The notes: generated by a model from the letters alone, not told the origin. Numbered from the stretch's first letter, positions 42,595 through 52,085 are shown. The stretch is DNA of 64,000 nt from Brevibacillus migulae (GCF_004521915.1 NZ_SDKD01000001.1:363466-427465); one strand, 5' to 3'. Numbers and translations: made by a program.

Positions 42595-43470
42595 TTACTT
42601 TTCGATATACTCATACAAAAAGGATTCCCCGCGGCTGTAAAAGCGCGGATCAAAAATAGCCAAGCGCTTCTCATCCTCCACGACAGCGACAAAAGGGGCC
42701 CATTCGTACAGCGTTTTCGCTTCCGGGTTTTTTGCAAAAAGCGGTGTCAAATCAGCGTCGTCATTCGTCGGAATGGCATGGATCAAGCGAGGATCACTCC
42801 AGATGGTCGCCTCACTGATTTCAATCATTCCCGGTTTTTTCCCGATGACCTGAAAGGATCCGGGAACAAAACTGGCAGAAAGCACAGTCTGTTCGTATTG
42901 ATCCTTCATGCTCTGGTAAATGACATACCCCTGCAAGGATTGGGAAGCAAACTGCAGGAGGATGAGGCACGCTGCCGTTCGAAAAATCCGGGTGGCAGAG
43001 AGCCGACTGAAGCGCGCGGTCAAAAAGGCGCCTGCGACGATGACCCAGATGGTGAGGTCGACAATTGGAACCGTGCCAAAGGTAAGTCTCGTCTGGGTGA
43101 AAGGCTCGAAATAACCCGTACCCCAGGCATTAAAAATATCGCTTGTATCGTGAATGAACACCGCAAGCAGGCCCAGCCCAAAAAGCTTTTTCAGGAAGCC
43201 CAGATTCTTGATTTGCCAAAACAATGCGGAGAGCAGCGTCAATAAAGCCGCCCATAAAGGGATCAACAGCACGGAATGGGTAATGCCGCGATGCCACATC
43301 ATATAGCGGCCGCCCGTATCCCACAGCTGGGAAACGACGTCAATGTCAGGGATCTCACTGCCCACTACGGATGTAAACAGCAGGGAGCGTTTCATCTCTT
43401 TGCTCATGATCCCTTTATCGATGGTACGATACAGGACGAGTCCAAACAAGGCATGAGTGATGGTATCCAT
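42595..43470 (-). CDS. YdjM-family membrane metal-dependent hydrolase
   Basis: A 291-residue protein of the LexA-regulated, membrane-bound YdjM/YfhO-like hydrolase family (DUF457 type). The N-terminus has THALFGLVLYRTIDKG, with His6 and Asp-containing IPDIDVVSQLWDT, and WHRGITHSVL; these histidines and aspartates would bind the metal. Several membrane spans follow, and the C-terminus is extracytoplasmic. Biological role unclear. The start is ATG at 43470 with GAGGGG upstream. Confidence 0.8.
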   Translation of the reverse strand: MDTITHALFGLVLYRTIDKGIMSKEMKRSLLFTSVVGSEIPDIDVVSQLWDTGGRYMMWHRGITHSVLLIPLWAALLTLLSALFWQIKNLGFLKKLFGLGLLAVFIHDTSDIFNAWGTGYFEPFTQTRLTFGTVPIVDLTIWVIVAGAFLTARFSRLSATRIFRTAACLILLQFASQSLQGYVIYQSMKDQYEQTVLSASFVPGSFQVIGKKPGMIEISEATIWSDPRLIHAIPTNDDADLTPLFAKNPEAKTLYEWAPFVAVVEDEKRLAIFDPRFYSRGESFLYEYIEK

Positions 43471-43482
43471 AAATTTCCCCTC

Positions 43483-44385
43483 CTAGCGAAAAGGCAGCCA
43501 AGCTTCTTTATAGGTTGGATGCGTTTTGATCCATTGCTGCGCATGCTGCAGAAAAGCGGAGACGGCTGGCGTTTCCTTGGTCAATGACGGCACGGCCAGC
43601 GCGATCTGCCGCAGCGCGGGCGGAGTGACCGACAAATAGCGAAGAGCGGATGGACGGGCAGGCAGGGCCATGGAGGGGAGGATCGTGATGCCGATTTGCT
43701 CCTGCACCATCTTCAGAATCGTACTCACATCCCGGACTTCATATTGGATGTTGCAAGTCACGCCGGCTCGTTCAAAAATACTGAGAATTAACGGTTCGCA
43801 GCCGCCGTTTGTCAGGATAAATGGATCCTGCAGGATGGCCTCCACCGCCAGAGTACTTTCTTGGGCAAGCGGGTGTTTTTCGGATAGAACAATCATCAGC
43901 TCGTCTTGCGTCAAGGGAATGGCCTCCATCTCTACGCATGGGAGAGAAACGATGCCGACATGGACGGCATTGGTCTGAAGCCACTCCAATACCTCGGGGT
44001 TGGTCCCTTCGAATAAAATGGTCTCCACGCCGGGATAACGGGTGCGAAACGACTGGATCATCCCATGCAGCAGTTTTTCGGCAGCGCTGGGAAACGAGGC
44101 GATGCGCAAGGTGCCTCGCGATAATCCGCTTAGCATGGCGGATTCTTTTTTGATTTCATTGATACCGCCGACGACCTGGCGAACATGAGGCAGGATACGC
44201 TCCCCGGCTTCTGTCAGCGAAACGCCTTTGCGATCTCTTTTCAGAAGGGTAACTCCCAGCTCGGCCTCCAGTCCGGCAATCGCATGGCTGACTCCGGACT
44301 GCGTCATGCTTAACTCTTCTCCTGCCTTGGTAAAACTGCCTGCTTCGATCACGGTGAGAAACACATGAAATTGAAAGAGCGTCAT
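43483..44385 (-). CDS. LysR-family transcriptional regulator
   Basis: A 300-residue LysR regulator (HTH SFTKAGEELSMTQSGVSHAI, then effector domain). It is divergent from an Asp/Glu racemase-family gene 145 bp away, and a LysR-box palindrome lies between them, so it probably controls that gene. ATG at 44385 with AAAGGGG upstream. Confidence 0.9.
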   Translation of the reverse strand: MTLFQFHVFLTVIEAGSFTKAGEELSMTQSGVSHAIAGLEAELGVTLLKRDRKGVSLTEAGERILPHVRQVVGGINEIKKESAMLSGLSRGTLRIASFPSAAEKLLHGMIQSFRTRYPGVETILFEGTNPEVLEWLQTNAVHVGIVSLPCVEMEAIPLTQDELMIVLSEKHPLAQESTLAVEAILQDPFILTNGGCEPLILSIFERAGVTCNIQYEVRDVSTILKMVQEQIGITILPSMALPARPSALRYLSVTPPALRQIALAVPSLTKETPAVSAFLQHAQQWIKTHPTYKEAWLPFR

Positions 44386-44421
44386 GGCACGACCCCTTTG
44401 TATTGGTCACGACTTTCTTTT

Positions 44422-44437
44422 ATGAGTAAATACTCAT
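44422..44437. promoter_or_regulatory. LysR-box operator
   Basis: ATGAGTAAATACTCAT is a perfect interrupted palindrome of the T-N11-A type, midway between divergent LysR and racemase genes. Confidence 0.65.
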
Positions 44438-44530
44438 GTGTCCCATTAATAACAGGAATTTGACCCCCTGTAAAGAGCAGGGCTATGATTTACCTGTCAG
44501 GAAAAGAGAGAGAAACGAGGGGGAACGGCT

Positions 44531-45226
44531 ATGAAAACGATCGGATTATTGGGCGGCATGAGCTGGGAATCGACGAGTGTGTACTATCGATTCATCAACG
44601 AAGCCATCCGTGAGAAACGGGGTGGCCTGCATTCCGCAAAGTGCCTGCTTTACAGTGTGGATTTCGCCGAGATCGCGGCATGTCAGAAAGCGGGGGATTG
44701 GGAACAGGCGGCCCGCATCTTGGGCGAAGCGGCGAAAAGCTTGGAGCAGCTGGGGGCAGACTGTCTGGTTGTCTGCACAAACACCATGCATAAGATTGCG
44801 GATTCCATCCAGCAGAGGATCTCGATTCCGCTGATTCATATCGCAGACACCACGTCAGCCGCTATTCAAGCGCAAGGCTTGAGAAAGGTAGGGCTGCTCG
44901 GGACAAGCTATACGATGGAACAGGATTTTTACAAAGGCCGTTTGCGTGAGCATGGCCTAGAGGTATTGATACCGGGGGAAGAAGACCGGGAGCTTGTCAA
45001 TCGCGTCATCTTTGGGGAGCTCTGTCTGGGAGAGATACGAGAGGAGTCCAAGAGAGCGTATCTGCGCATCATCGACGACATGGCTGCTCAGGGGGCAGAG
45101 GGGATTATTCTCGGTTGCACGGAGATCACACTGCTCATTGGCGAGAAGGATACAGCGATCCCACTGTTCGATACTACTTACCTGCATGCGATGCAAGCGG
45201 TGGCGTACGCCTTGGGAGAAGCTTGA
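44531..45226 (+). CDS. Aspartate/glutamate racemase family protein
   Basis: A 231-residue protein of the Asp/Glu racemase superfamily: LLGGMSWESTSVYY at the N-terminus, and the two catalytic cysteines in VCTNTMHK and LGCTEITLLIGE, which interconvert L- and D-amino acids by a two-base mechanism. The type (RacD-like) fits aspartate racemase. ATG at 44531 with GAGGGGG upstream. Likely controlled by the divergent LysR regulator. Confidence 0.9.
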   Translation: MKTIGLLGGMSWESTSVYYRFINEAIREKRGGLHSAKCLLYSVDFAEIAACQKAGDWEQAARILGEAAKSLEQLGADCLVVCTNTMHKIADSIQQRISIPLIHIADTTSAAIQAQGLRKVGLLGTSYTMEQDFYKGRLREHGLEVLIPGEEDRELVNRVIFGELCLGEIREESKRAYLRIIDDMAAQGAEGIILGCTEITLLIGEKDTAIPLFDTTYLHAMQAVAYALGEA

Positions 45227-45242
45227 CAGGGCAGCACGCATG

Positions 45243-45271
45243 TTGACTTGTTTGAATGATCAGGCTACTCT
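45243..45271 (+). promoter_or_regulatory. Candidate sigma-A promoter of the dinB-like gene
   Basis: TTGACT, 17-bp spacer, TACTCT, 60 bp before the GTG start. Confidence 0.45.
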
Positions 45272-45330
45272 GAGAAAGGAAGCGACTTCCTTAGCTGTAA
45301 GAAGCTACTTTTCAGAAGAGGTGATGATAA

Positions 45331-45810
45331 GTGAACAAGCAAGAATTGCTGGCACAATTCGCATCACTGGCCACATGGGTGGAAGGGCTGCGAGCACAGC
45401 CTGATCACCTCTGGCTTGCGCCGATCGCCGCAGGGAAATGGTCGACCGCGGAAATCATCGGACATTTGATCGCCTGGGATCGCTACGTCCTGGAAGAGCG
45501 TTTGCCGCAAATGAAGCCGGGCGCAGCATTGCCGGGTGGAAATGTGAGCACGGAGGAGATCAACGGGCAGGCTGCGAACTATGCGCGCACACAAGTCGGT
45601 AAAGAGCAGTTGATCGCGGAATGCCAGCAGGTCCGCAAGCAGCTGACCGCTTGTCTGGAGGCTTTGTCCAATGACGATTTTTATGGCGTCTTTACGATCA
45701 ATGGCAAGGAACGCGATTTGGCGCAGTATATCAAAGGTCTGATTGACCATGATCTCCATCACCGTCAGCAGATCGAAGCATTTATCCATGAGACGAGCAC
45801 GGGTCTCTAA
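45331..45810 (+). CDS. DinB-family (YfiT-like) putative metal-dependent enzyme
   Basis: A 159-residue four-helix-bundle protein (LLAQFASLATWVEGLRAQPD, KWSTAEIIGHLIAWDRYV, HDLHHRQQIEAFI). Three histidines in the positions of the DinB/YfiT metal site are present (GHL, DHDLHHRQ). Members bind a divalent metal and some transfer thiols such as bacillithiol. GTG at 45331 has GAGGTGATG upstream. Confidence 0.8.
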   Translation: MNKQELLAQFASLATWVEGLRAQPDHLWLAPIAAGKWSTAEIIGHLIAWDRYVLEERLPQMKPGAALPGGNVSTEEINGQAANYARTQVGKEQLIAECQQVRKQLTACLEALSNDDFYGVFTINGKERDLAQYIKGLIDHDLHHRQQIEAFIHETSTGL

Positions 45811-45859
45811 TTATGCTGAAACTCTTGATTGATCGATTCGTATGGAATAGCAAGCATGG

Positions 45860-45895
45860 AAAAGGGTGTCCTTGAACGCAGGGCACCCTTTTTCC
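45860..45895. terminator. Bidirectional terminator
   Basis: AAAGGGTGTCC / GGGCACCCTTT stem with TTTTT on the plus side; the A-run on the left serves the convergent DJ-1-type gene ending at 45900. Confidence 0.8.
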
Positions 45896-45899
45896 CCCG

Positions 45900-46463
45900 C
45901 TACACCTGGCCTACGGGCTGCACCGTCTGAAGCACCCGGCTTGCCAGCTCCTCGCTGTGCAGGGCAGCGATCAGCCAACGGGATAATGCGACTGCTGCCA
46001 AGCAGCCAGCTGCTGTCGCGATCCGTCCATCTGTGACAAAATCCTTGTCCACGACCTCCACGCCATAGCCGGCTAATGCTGTCCGCCGTGTCGGATAAGT
46101 GGTCGCCTTTTTGCCTTGCAACAGGCCAAGGGCAGCAAGCAGCAGAGAGCCGGAGCACATCGCGGTAATGAGCTGGCGATCAGGCGAGAGAGAGTAGCGA
46201 GCAAGATAGTCCCGATCGGCAAGCAGCGGAATTACCCCCTTTCCACTGCCAAATACAACCGCATCGGCATCCGCAGCTTCCTCGATGTTGCCTGTAACCG
46301 GGATGCGCAGTCCGCTCATGGATACATGCGAAGCGGCCGTTCCGAGGATCGAGACCTCCCAGTCTGCAACACCGCATTCAATTCGAACGCGGTTTAACAG
46401 ATCCCATGGGAGAAACAAATCAAGATCCGTAAATTGATCAAAAGCGATCAAGGCAATTTTCAT
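45900..46463 (-). CDS. DJ-1/PfpI-family protein
   Basis: A 187-residue class I glutamine amidotransferase-like protein (IALIAFDQFTDLDLFLPWDLL, VTAMCSGSLLLAALGLLQGK, where the Cys is the nucleophile position). The family includes amidases, deglycases and regulators; this member is close to the cyclohexyl isocyanide hydratase-type subgroup by length and opening motif, but the substrate is unknown. It is divergent from a LysR gene that likely controls it. Confidence 0.85.
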   Translation of the reverse strand: MKIALIAFDQFTDLDLFLPWDLLNRVRIECGVADWEVSILGTAASHVSMSGLRIPVTGNIEEAADADAVVFGSGKGVIPLLADRDYLARYSLSPDRQLITAMCSGSLLLAALGLLQGKKATTYPTRRTALAGYGVEVVDKDFVTDGRIATAAGCLAAVALSRWLIAALHSEELASRVLQTVQPVGQV

Positions 46464-46585
46464 GAACCCACCTCAGTCTTTCCTCCATCTTTACACACGA
46501 ATGATCACACAAAAAATGGTATAATTCCAATATATAATCTGTTAAAAACATATAACAAAAAGCTTATAGCAAAGGAAGCTTTTGG

Positions 46586-47413
46586 ATGAACACGAGACAA
46601 TTATCGCTTTTCGCAGAGGTGGCCCGCTCAAAAAGCATCTCGGAGGCAGCAGCGCGCCTGCACGTCAGTCAGCCCGCCATTTCCATGCAGTTAAAACGGT
46701 TGGAGGAGGAATGGGGGATCACCTTGTTTCTTTCCCATAGCAAAGGGATCATGCTGACCGATGCCGGCCGTCATTTTCTCGCACATACCGAACGGATCCT
46801 GGCCATGGAGGAACAGATGCGGCGTGAGATGAATGATTATCAGGAAGGACGGCGGGGAGAGTTGATAGTAGGTGCCGCGGAGAGTATTGCTACCTATTTG
46901 CTGCCGCCCATTTTGGCCGGCTTCCAGACCAATCATGCGGGGATCAAGGTCGAGCTGCGTACGCTGCGCGAACATGAGATCGAAAAAGCGGTGAAAGATG
47001 GACAGATTGATCTGGGGGTGGCCTGCACGGTTCCCCATGATCATGCAGGTCTGCGTATCACCCGATTTCGGGAGAGTGAGTGGGTCATGATTGAATCGCC
47101 GCAGGACGTGGGAAGCCAGCGCTGCTACCTGACGAAAGAGACTCCTTTTCTCCAGCAATGGAGCGAGGCATTTACGGGCGAAGTGATCTATGCGGATACG
47201 ACCGAGGCAGTCAAGCAGAGGGTGCTTGCTGGCCTGGGATGCGGCATTGTTCTTGCTCCCTCGATCGCCCGCGAGCGCAGGATGGGCTTGTTCAAGGAAG
47301 ACACAAACAGACTCACCGATGCCGATGTCTTGATTCATTTGTTGACGCGGCCCGCCGAAAAACTGGCGAAAAGCCTTTGGCTGCTGCTCGATCACTTTTG
47401 CAAGGAAAAGTAA
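46586..47413 (+). CDS. LysR-family transcriptional regulator
   Basis: A 275-residue regulator (HTH SISEAAARLHVSQPAISMQLK, followed by the inducer-binding domain). Its 122-bp upstream region, shared with the divergent DJ-1/PfpI gene, is AT-rich with two TATAAT boxes near 46530 and 46545. Control of the divergent gene is likely. Confidence 0.9.
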   Translation: MNTRQLSLFAEVARSKSISEAAARLHVSQPAISMQLKRLEEEWGITLFLSHSKGIMLTDAGRHFLAHTERILAMEEQMRREMNDYQEGRRGELIVGAAESIATYLLPPILAGFQTNHAGIKVELRTLREHEIEKAVKDGQIDLGVACTVPHDHAGLRITRFRESEWVMIESPQDVGSQRCYLTKETPFLQQWSEAFTGEVIYADTTEAVKQRVLAGLGCGIVLAPSIARERRMGLFKEDTNRLTDADVLIHLLTRPAEKLAKSLWLLLDHFCKEK

Positions 47414-47436
47414 TCTTTTAAAAGGGGTGTGGAGAC

Positions 47437-47640
47437 ATGGATGGCGCAATCATTTTTTGGGGCATTGTGATTGGGGTTATCATTTTCGTCAGTGTCCTTT
47501 CTAAAGAGGGAAACCGAAGCCGCTCCCGATCACACGCTGACAGCGGCAGTTACTCCAGTGGCTCCGACAGCGGTTCATCATGGGACTCCGGTGATTGCGG
47601 AGGCGGTGGAGATGGTGGTGGCGGCGGTGGTGGAGATTGA
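47437..47640 (+). CDS. Small membrane protein with Ser/Gly-rich tail
   Basis: A 67-residue protein: one membrane span (IIFWGIVIGVIIFVSVL), a short basic RSRSRS stretch and then a low-complexity tail ending in a Gly/Asp-rich run. ATG at 47437 with AAAGGGGTG upstream. Tails like this occur in several Bacillales membrane peptides of unknown function. Confidence 0.7.
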   Translation: MDGAIIFWGIVIGVIIFVSVLSKEGNRSRSRSHADSGSYSSGSDSGSSWDSGDCGGGGDGGGGGGGD

Positions 47641-47708
47641 ATAAATATGGTAAGATAATGAAAGGTTGGGAATTATAATCCGAACCTAGTCGAAAGGAGC
47701 GATGTTTT

Positions 47709-47777
47709 ATGTCGATTGTAAAGAAAATGAACGCAGAGCTTGCCAAAAGGGTCACAGAGGTCCTCCTTCTCGGCTAG
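47709..47777 (+). CDS. Possible 22-residue leader ORF upstream of rsgA paralogue
   Basis: ATG at 47709 follows AAAGGAGCG. The peptide is MSIVKKMNAELAKRVTEVLL followed by LG. It has no relation to a known leader. It lies about 100 bp before the rsgA-like gene and could regulate its translation, or be chance. Confidence 0.3.
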   Translation: MSIVKKMNAELAKRVTEVLLLG

Positions 47778-47823
47778 GAGTAACGAGATCCAACAAACAG
47801 CACCTATCAAGAGCGGAGGATCG

Positions 47824-47867
47824 CCTGTGACCGTGATGAAATCACATTTATTCACAATCACAGGAGG
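47824..47867 (+). promoter_or_regulatory. Inverted repeat sequestering the rsgA-paralogue ribosome binding site
   Basis: CCTGTGA (47824-47830) pairs with TCACAGG (47858-47864), and the second arm overlaps the AGGAGG ribosome binding site (47862-47867). A further inner pairing is possible (TGAT / ATCA). The hairpin could control translation. No known riboswitch is recognised. Confidence 0.45.
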
Positions 47868-47875
47868 AATCCCCA

Positions 47876-48940
47876 TTGAATTTGCAATCATTAGGTTATA
47901 CGCCTGCATTGGCTGAACATTTTGCTGCATATGCAGAGGAACAGATGATCCCGGGACGGATCGCACTGGAACATAAACATTTGTATCGGATTTACACGGA
48001 GCATGGTGAATTGCTCGGAGAGATCTCCGGAAAGATGCGTCATCTAGCGTCGACGCGTGAAGATTATCCGGCCGTAGGCGATTGGGTCGCGATCACCCCG
48101 CGTCCCGAGGAGGGCAAGGCTACCATCCATGGCATTTTGCCGCGAAAAAGCAAATTTTCTCGCAAGGTAGCGGGGAGCACCACAGAGGAACAGATTGTCG
48201 CGGTGAATGTAGACACAGTGTTTTTGGTCAATGCCTTGAACAATGACTACAATTTGCGCCGACTGGAACGTTATCTGATCCTCGCATGGGAAAGCGGCGC
48301 CAATCCGGTAATCGTGCTGAGCAAGGCCGATTTGTGCGATGATGTAGACGTACGGTTGGCGGAAGTCGAAGCGATTGCCATGGGCGTGCCGATCCACATC
48401 ATCAGTGCAGAAAAAGACGAGGGTCTTGACAGCCTGGCCGCTTACTTTCGGGAAGGACATACCGTGGCACTGCTAGGCTCTTCTGGAGTCGGCAAATCTA
48501 CGCTGATCAACCGGATATGCGGAGAAGAGAAGCAGCGTGTCAATGATGTGCGGCACGGTGACGATCGCGGCAAGCATACGACCACGCATCGGGAGCTGAT
48601 CTGTCTGCCGCAGGGCGGGATTGTGATCGATACGCCTGGCATGCGGGAGCTGCAGATGTGGGAAGCGGACTCGGGCTTCCGTGATGCATTTGAAGATATC
48701 GAAGAGCTGGCAGAGCTTTGCCAGTTTAGTGATTGTCAGCATCAAAAGGAACCGGGCTGCGCCATCAGGGATGCGATTCAAGACGGTACGCTCAACCGCG
48801 AGCGGTATGCCAATTATCAAAAACTGCAGCGTGAGTTGGCCTATCTGGCTCGGAAGGAAGATACACGGGCACGGTTAGCTGAAAAGGAACGCTGGAAAAA
48901 AATAAACCAGGCCATGCGGCAGGTAAAGCCGCGTCGCTAA
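47876..48940 (+). CDS. rsgA: RsgA-family ribosome small subunit-dependent GTPase
   Basis: A 354-residue circularly permuted GTPase. It has an N-terminal OB-like domain, then the G-motifs in the permuted order: VLSKADL (G4), LGSSGVGKSTLINRI (G1), and VIDTPGMRELQ (G3). A zinc-binding C-terminus follows (CQFSDCQHQKEPGCAI). RsgA assists 30S assembly. Bacillales often carry two copies; this one stands alone and is likely the second copy, outside the canonical rsgA-rpe context. TTG at 47876 with AGGAGGA upstream. Confidence 0.9.
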   Translation: MNLQSLGYTPALAEHFAAYAEEQMIPGRIALEHKHLYRIYTEHGELLGEISGKMRHLASTREDYPAVGDWVAITPRPEEGKATIHGILPRKSKFSRKVAGSTTEEQIVAVNVDTVFLVNALNNDYNLRRLERYLILAWESGANPVIVLSKADLCDDVDVRLAEVEAIAMGVPIHIISAEKDEGLDSLAAYFREGHTVALLGSSGVGKSTLINRICGEEKQRVNDVRHGDDRGKHTTTHRELICLPQGGIVIDTPGMRELQMWEADSGFRDAFEDIEELAELCQFSDCQHQKEPGCAIRDAIQDGTLNRERYANYQKLQRELAYLARKEDTRARLAEKERWKKINQAMRQVKPRR

Positions 48941-48951
48941 GCTTCGTATGG

Positions 48952-48988
48952 AAAACCGCTCTTTCCGTGTTGAGGGAAGAGCGGTTTT
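48952..48988 (+). terminator. Terminator of the rsgA paralogue
   Basis: AAAACCGCTCTT / AAGAGCGGTTTTTG stem, GC-rich, with a T-run. Confidence 0.85.
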
Positions 48989-49081
48989 TGCCGTTCATAC
49001 GGCACCAATGGTTTGAAGGCGGAGGGACGAGGGTAAAAAGTAGGAGATGGGTTCGCACAGCAAAGAAATAGGTGGTCATGG

Positions 49082-51688
49082 ATGATGGGGAATCGAGGAT
49101 TTTTAGCATTATTATTAATGTCGCTGATGCTGACGGCCTATGTTTTGCCGGGAGAGGCAGCACGTTGGGTTATGCTTCCGCTCTCCGGGATCATTGGCAT
49201 GTTGCTTGGGAGCTTTTACGATAAGAAAATTCGGGAAAGTACGGAAAAAATAGAAAAAAACGAAGAGCTCCTGGTGTTTGGAAATAACATTGACGCCGCA
49301 CTATGCTCTTGGGATCCGCGTACCGACCGGGTGCTGCTGTCACCTGGCTTTGAAAAAATTCTGGGAATCTCAACAGTACAGCTGGAGAAGGATCCGAGTC
49401 TTTTGAAACAAGCCATTCTTCCGGATGACATGCCTCATTATCTGGAGATGGAAAGACGCTTTCTGGCAGGGGAAGCGGGGACGGCCGTATACCGGATCAG
49501 ACGCCCGGACGGGGAAATCCGCTGGGTTCAAGATCGAGCGGCACCTGTTGTGGATGAGCGAGGAACCGTCATAAAAGTAAACGGAATCGCCTTTGATATC
49601 ACCGACCAAAAGCTGGCGGAAGAAGCCCTGTTCGAACACGAACAGCTGCTGACCGCCACGATCGATTCGCTGCCGGATGTGATCGCATTTAAGGATGCCG
49701 ATGGCAAATGGCGCGAAATCAATCAGTATGGACTGGAGATTTTAGGCCTCAAAGAGATCCCGTACGAAGGCAGAACCAATCGAGAATTGTCTGCTGAATC
49801 CAGCCATTTTCGGGGGATCATTGAGGTTGTCGGGGAGGAAGGCTGCAAATCCTTTGAAGCGGGAGACAAACAACGGGAAGAGATCACCCTCGCCTTGCCG
49901 AATGGGGAGTTGCGGAGCTTCGATTTGATCCGGTTTCCGGTTCATTCCGCTCGCGGCGAATTAAAGGGGCGGATGATCGTGGGCCGGGATATTACGGAGC
50001 AAAAAATGTCTGCCGATCAATTGAAAAATATACTGGACAGCTTGGATGTCGCCATCTTTTCGGTGGATGCACGAACTTCCACAGCCGTGTATCGTTCACG
50101 GGGAACGGAAAAAATCTACGGGCTGCCACCCGAGGCTTTTATGCAGCATCCCACGCTCTGGAAAGATGTCATCCATCCAGACGATCTCGAGCAGGTCATT
50201 CAAATTGAAAATGAGGCACAGAACGGAAAAAGTACGGAAATGGAATACCGGATCATCAATCAGTCCGGAGAGGTGCGCTGGGTGAAGGAGCACGTGATTC
50301 CCATTTTCAATACGTCCGGAACGATTCATCGCTATGACGGGATTACCATTGATGTGACGGATCGGAAGCGATCCGAGCAGCAAATCACGCAGATGGCTTA
50401 TCAGGATGTTTTGACGCTGCTCCCGAATCGCAGGCTGCTTCGTGAACGACTGCAAAATGCGTTGGAACAAGCCCGAAAAAACGAAAGCCTTGTCCACGTC
50501 ATGTTTATGGATCTGGATAATTTCAAGCGAATCAATGATACGCTGGGTCACGATGTGGGAGATAAGCTGCTTCAGGCGCTTGTCACCATCATCCACGGGT
50601 GCATTCGACCTGGGGATTTAATTGCCCGATTGGGGGGGGATGAGTTTGCCATCCTGCTGGAGGACGCTACTGATGAGGAAGCAGCGCGTATTGCCGCATC
50701 CATTTTGCAGGGTCTTACCATGCCTGTCCCGATCAATGGCTACGAACTGATTGTCTCGGCCAGCATCGGCATCAGTCGTTACCCGGGCGACGGCTTGGAA
50801 ATGGAGCATCTGTTGAAGAATGCGGACGTAGCCATGTATAGCGCCAAGGACAAAGGAAAAAACAATTTTCAGTTTTATACCAATTTGCTGAATCAAACGA
50901 TCGAAAAGCAGATGGAGATGGAGCATCACCTGCGGCGTGCGATCGAAAATGATGAGCTGCAGCTCCACTATCAGCCGCAAATCAATGCACAGACAGGAAA
51001 GCTGGTCGGGCTGGAAGCACTGCTGCGTTGGGAAAATCCACACCTGGGGAAGGTTTCTCCTGCCGAATTCATACCATTGGCCGAAGAAACAGGCCTGATT
51101 GTCCCCATCGGCGAATGGGTATTGCGCCATGCATGTCGGCAAAATAAGGAATGGCAAAAGGCAGGTTTTCCACCACTGCCGGTCTCGGTCAATCTATCCA
51201 GCCGTCAGTTCCGGCAGCAGCATCTGCCCGGCTTGATCGCCCAAATCCTTACGGAAACAGGTCTGGAGGCTCGATACTTGGACTTGGAAATTACCGAAAG
51301 CATGACGATGGAGGTTGATCAGGTGATCGGGATCCTCACGGCATTCAAGCAAATCGGGGTGGAAATCTCCATTGATGATTTTGGGACTGGCTATAGCTCC
51401 CTGAGCTATTTGAAGAATTTCCCGATTGACCGGATTAAAATCGACCGTTCCTTTGTGGGCGACATTTTAACGGAGCCGAAGCATGCGGCGATTGTTTCCA
51501 CGATCATTTCGCTTGCCCACAACATGAAACTGAAGGTGATTGCAGAAGGCGTGGAGACGGCGGAGCAGCTCTCTTACCTGCAGCAGCTGAAGTGTAATGA
51601 AGTGCAAGGCTATCATATTTCCAAACCATTGACAGCAGGAGGAGTAGAGCACTTTCTGCGAGAATGGTTTGGAGCGGAAACACGATAG
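49082..51688 (+). CDS. PAS-GGDEF-EAL membrane protein (cyclic di-GMP)
   Basis: An 868-residue protein. Two membrane spans lie at the N-terminus (about 8-45), then three PAS domains (about 60-430), a GGDEF domain with an intact GGDEF motif and an I-site RxxD (RPGD, five residues before GGDEF), and an EAL domain with intact EALLRW and the DDFGTGYSSLSYL region. Both catalytic sites appear complete, so it may be bifunctional, with one activity dominant in vivo. The three PAS domains suggest control by ligand, redox or light. ATG at 49082 with a weak AGGTGG upstream. Confidence 0.9.
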   Translation: MMGNRGFLALLLMSLMLTAYVLPGEAARWVMLPLSGIIGMLLGSFYDKKIRESTEKIEKNEELLVFGNNIDAALCSWDPRTDRVLLSPGFEKILGISTVQLEKDPSLLKQAILPDDMPHYLEMERRFLAGEAGTAVYRIRRPDGEIRWVQDRAAPVVDERGTVIKVNGIAFDITDQKLAEEALFEHEQLLTATIDSLPDVIAFKDADGKWREINQYGLEILGLKEIPYEGRTNRELSAESSHFRGIIEVVGEEGCKSFEAGDKQREEITLALPNGELRSFDLIRFPVHSARGELKGRMIVGRDITEQKMSADQLKNILDSLDVAIFSVDARTSTAVYRSRGTEKIYGLPPEAFMQHPTLWKDVIHPDDLEQVIQIENEAQNGKSTEMEYRIINQSGEVRWVKEHVIPIFNTSGTIHRYDGITIDVTDRKRSEQQITQMAYQDVLTLLPNRRLLRERLQNALEQARKNESLVHVMFMDLDNFKRINDTLGHDVGDKLLQALVTIIHGCIRPGDLIARLGGDEFAILLEDATDEEAARIAASILQGLTMPVPINGYELIVSASIGISRYPGDGLEMEHLLKNADVAMYSAKDKGKNNFQFYTNLLNQTIEKQMEMEHHLRRAIENDELQLHYQPQINAQTGKLVGLEALLRWENPHLGKVSPAEFIPLAEETGLIVPIGEWVLRHACRQNKEWQKAGFPPLPVSVNLSSRQFRQQHLPGLIAQILTETGLEARYLDLEITESMTMEVDQVIGILTAFKQIGVEISIDDFGTGYSSLSYLKNFPIDRIKIDRSFVGDILTEPKHAAIVSTIISLAHNMKLKVIAEGVETAEQLSYLQQLKCNEVQGYHISKPLTAGGVEHFLREWFGAETR

Positions 51689-51848
51689 ACCTGTCGCAGC
51701 ATGATGAAGTTGTTCTGGCGGTATATTTTTCGCCTCTATTACCTAATATTGTAATGCGAAAATGGGTATATAGCACCATGCAAAAAGCCCTTGGTGAAAA
51801 TGTGTACAAAATGAATATTGCGAAAAATAATAAGTCGATTTTTGGCTC

Positions 51849-51877
51849 TTGAGGCTTGGGTGTCGATGTGATAGAGT
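51849..51877 (+). promoter_or_regulatory. Candidate promoter of xpt-pbuX
   Basis: TTGAGG, 17 bp, TAGAGT; it lies 28 bp before the riboswitch. The 493-bp gap here otherwise holds the riboswitch and its terminator. Confidence 0.5.
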
Positions 51878-51904
51878 AGGAAAAAGTCGAAAATTGCATA
51901 ACGG

Positions 51905-51971
51905 CTCGTATAATTTTGGGAATATGGCCCATAAGTTTCTACCGGATGACCGTAAATCGTCTGACTACGAG
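51905..51971 (+). ncRNA. Guanine (purine) riboswitch aptamer
   Basis: The P1 arms CTCGTA / TACGAG enclose the conserved purine-riboswitch core, including TATAATTTTGGGAATATGG, CCCATAAGTTTCTACC and GATGACCGTAAATCGTCTGA. The discriminator nucleotide in TGACTACGAG is C, which specifies guanine or xanthine over adenine. It controls xpt and pbuX by transcription attenuation. Confidence 0.95.
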
Positions 51972-52085
51972 TGAAAGAGCGTCTAGGGTTCCGTTCCCGT
52001 TTTGGCATATACAAACGGGAGGCTGGTCCAAGCGGCGCATGGCGATAAGCGGGCACTTCCGTTTTTTCGCCAACACCTTAGGGAG

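Noticed and set aside
51664..51852. A 62-residue frame overlapping the end of the GGDEF/EAL gene
   Set aside because: It lacks a ribosome binding site and overlaps the preceding gene in another frame; the region is the leader of xpt-pbuX.
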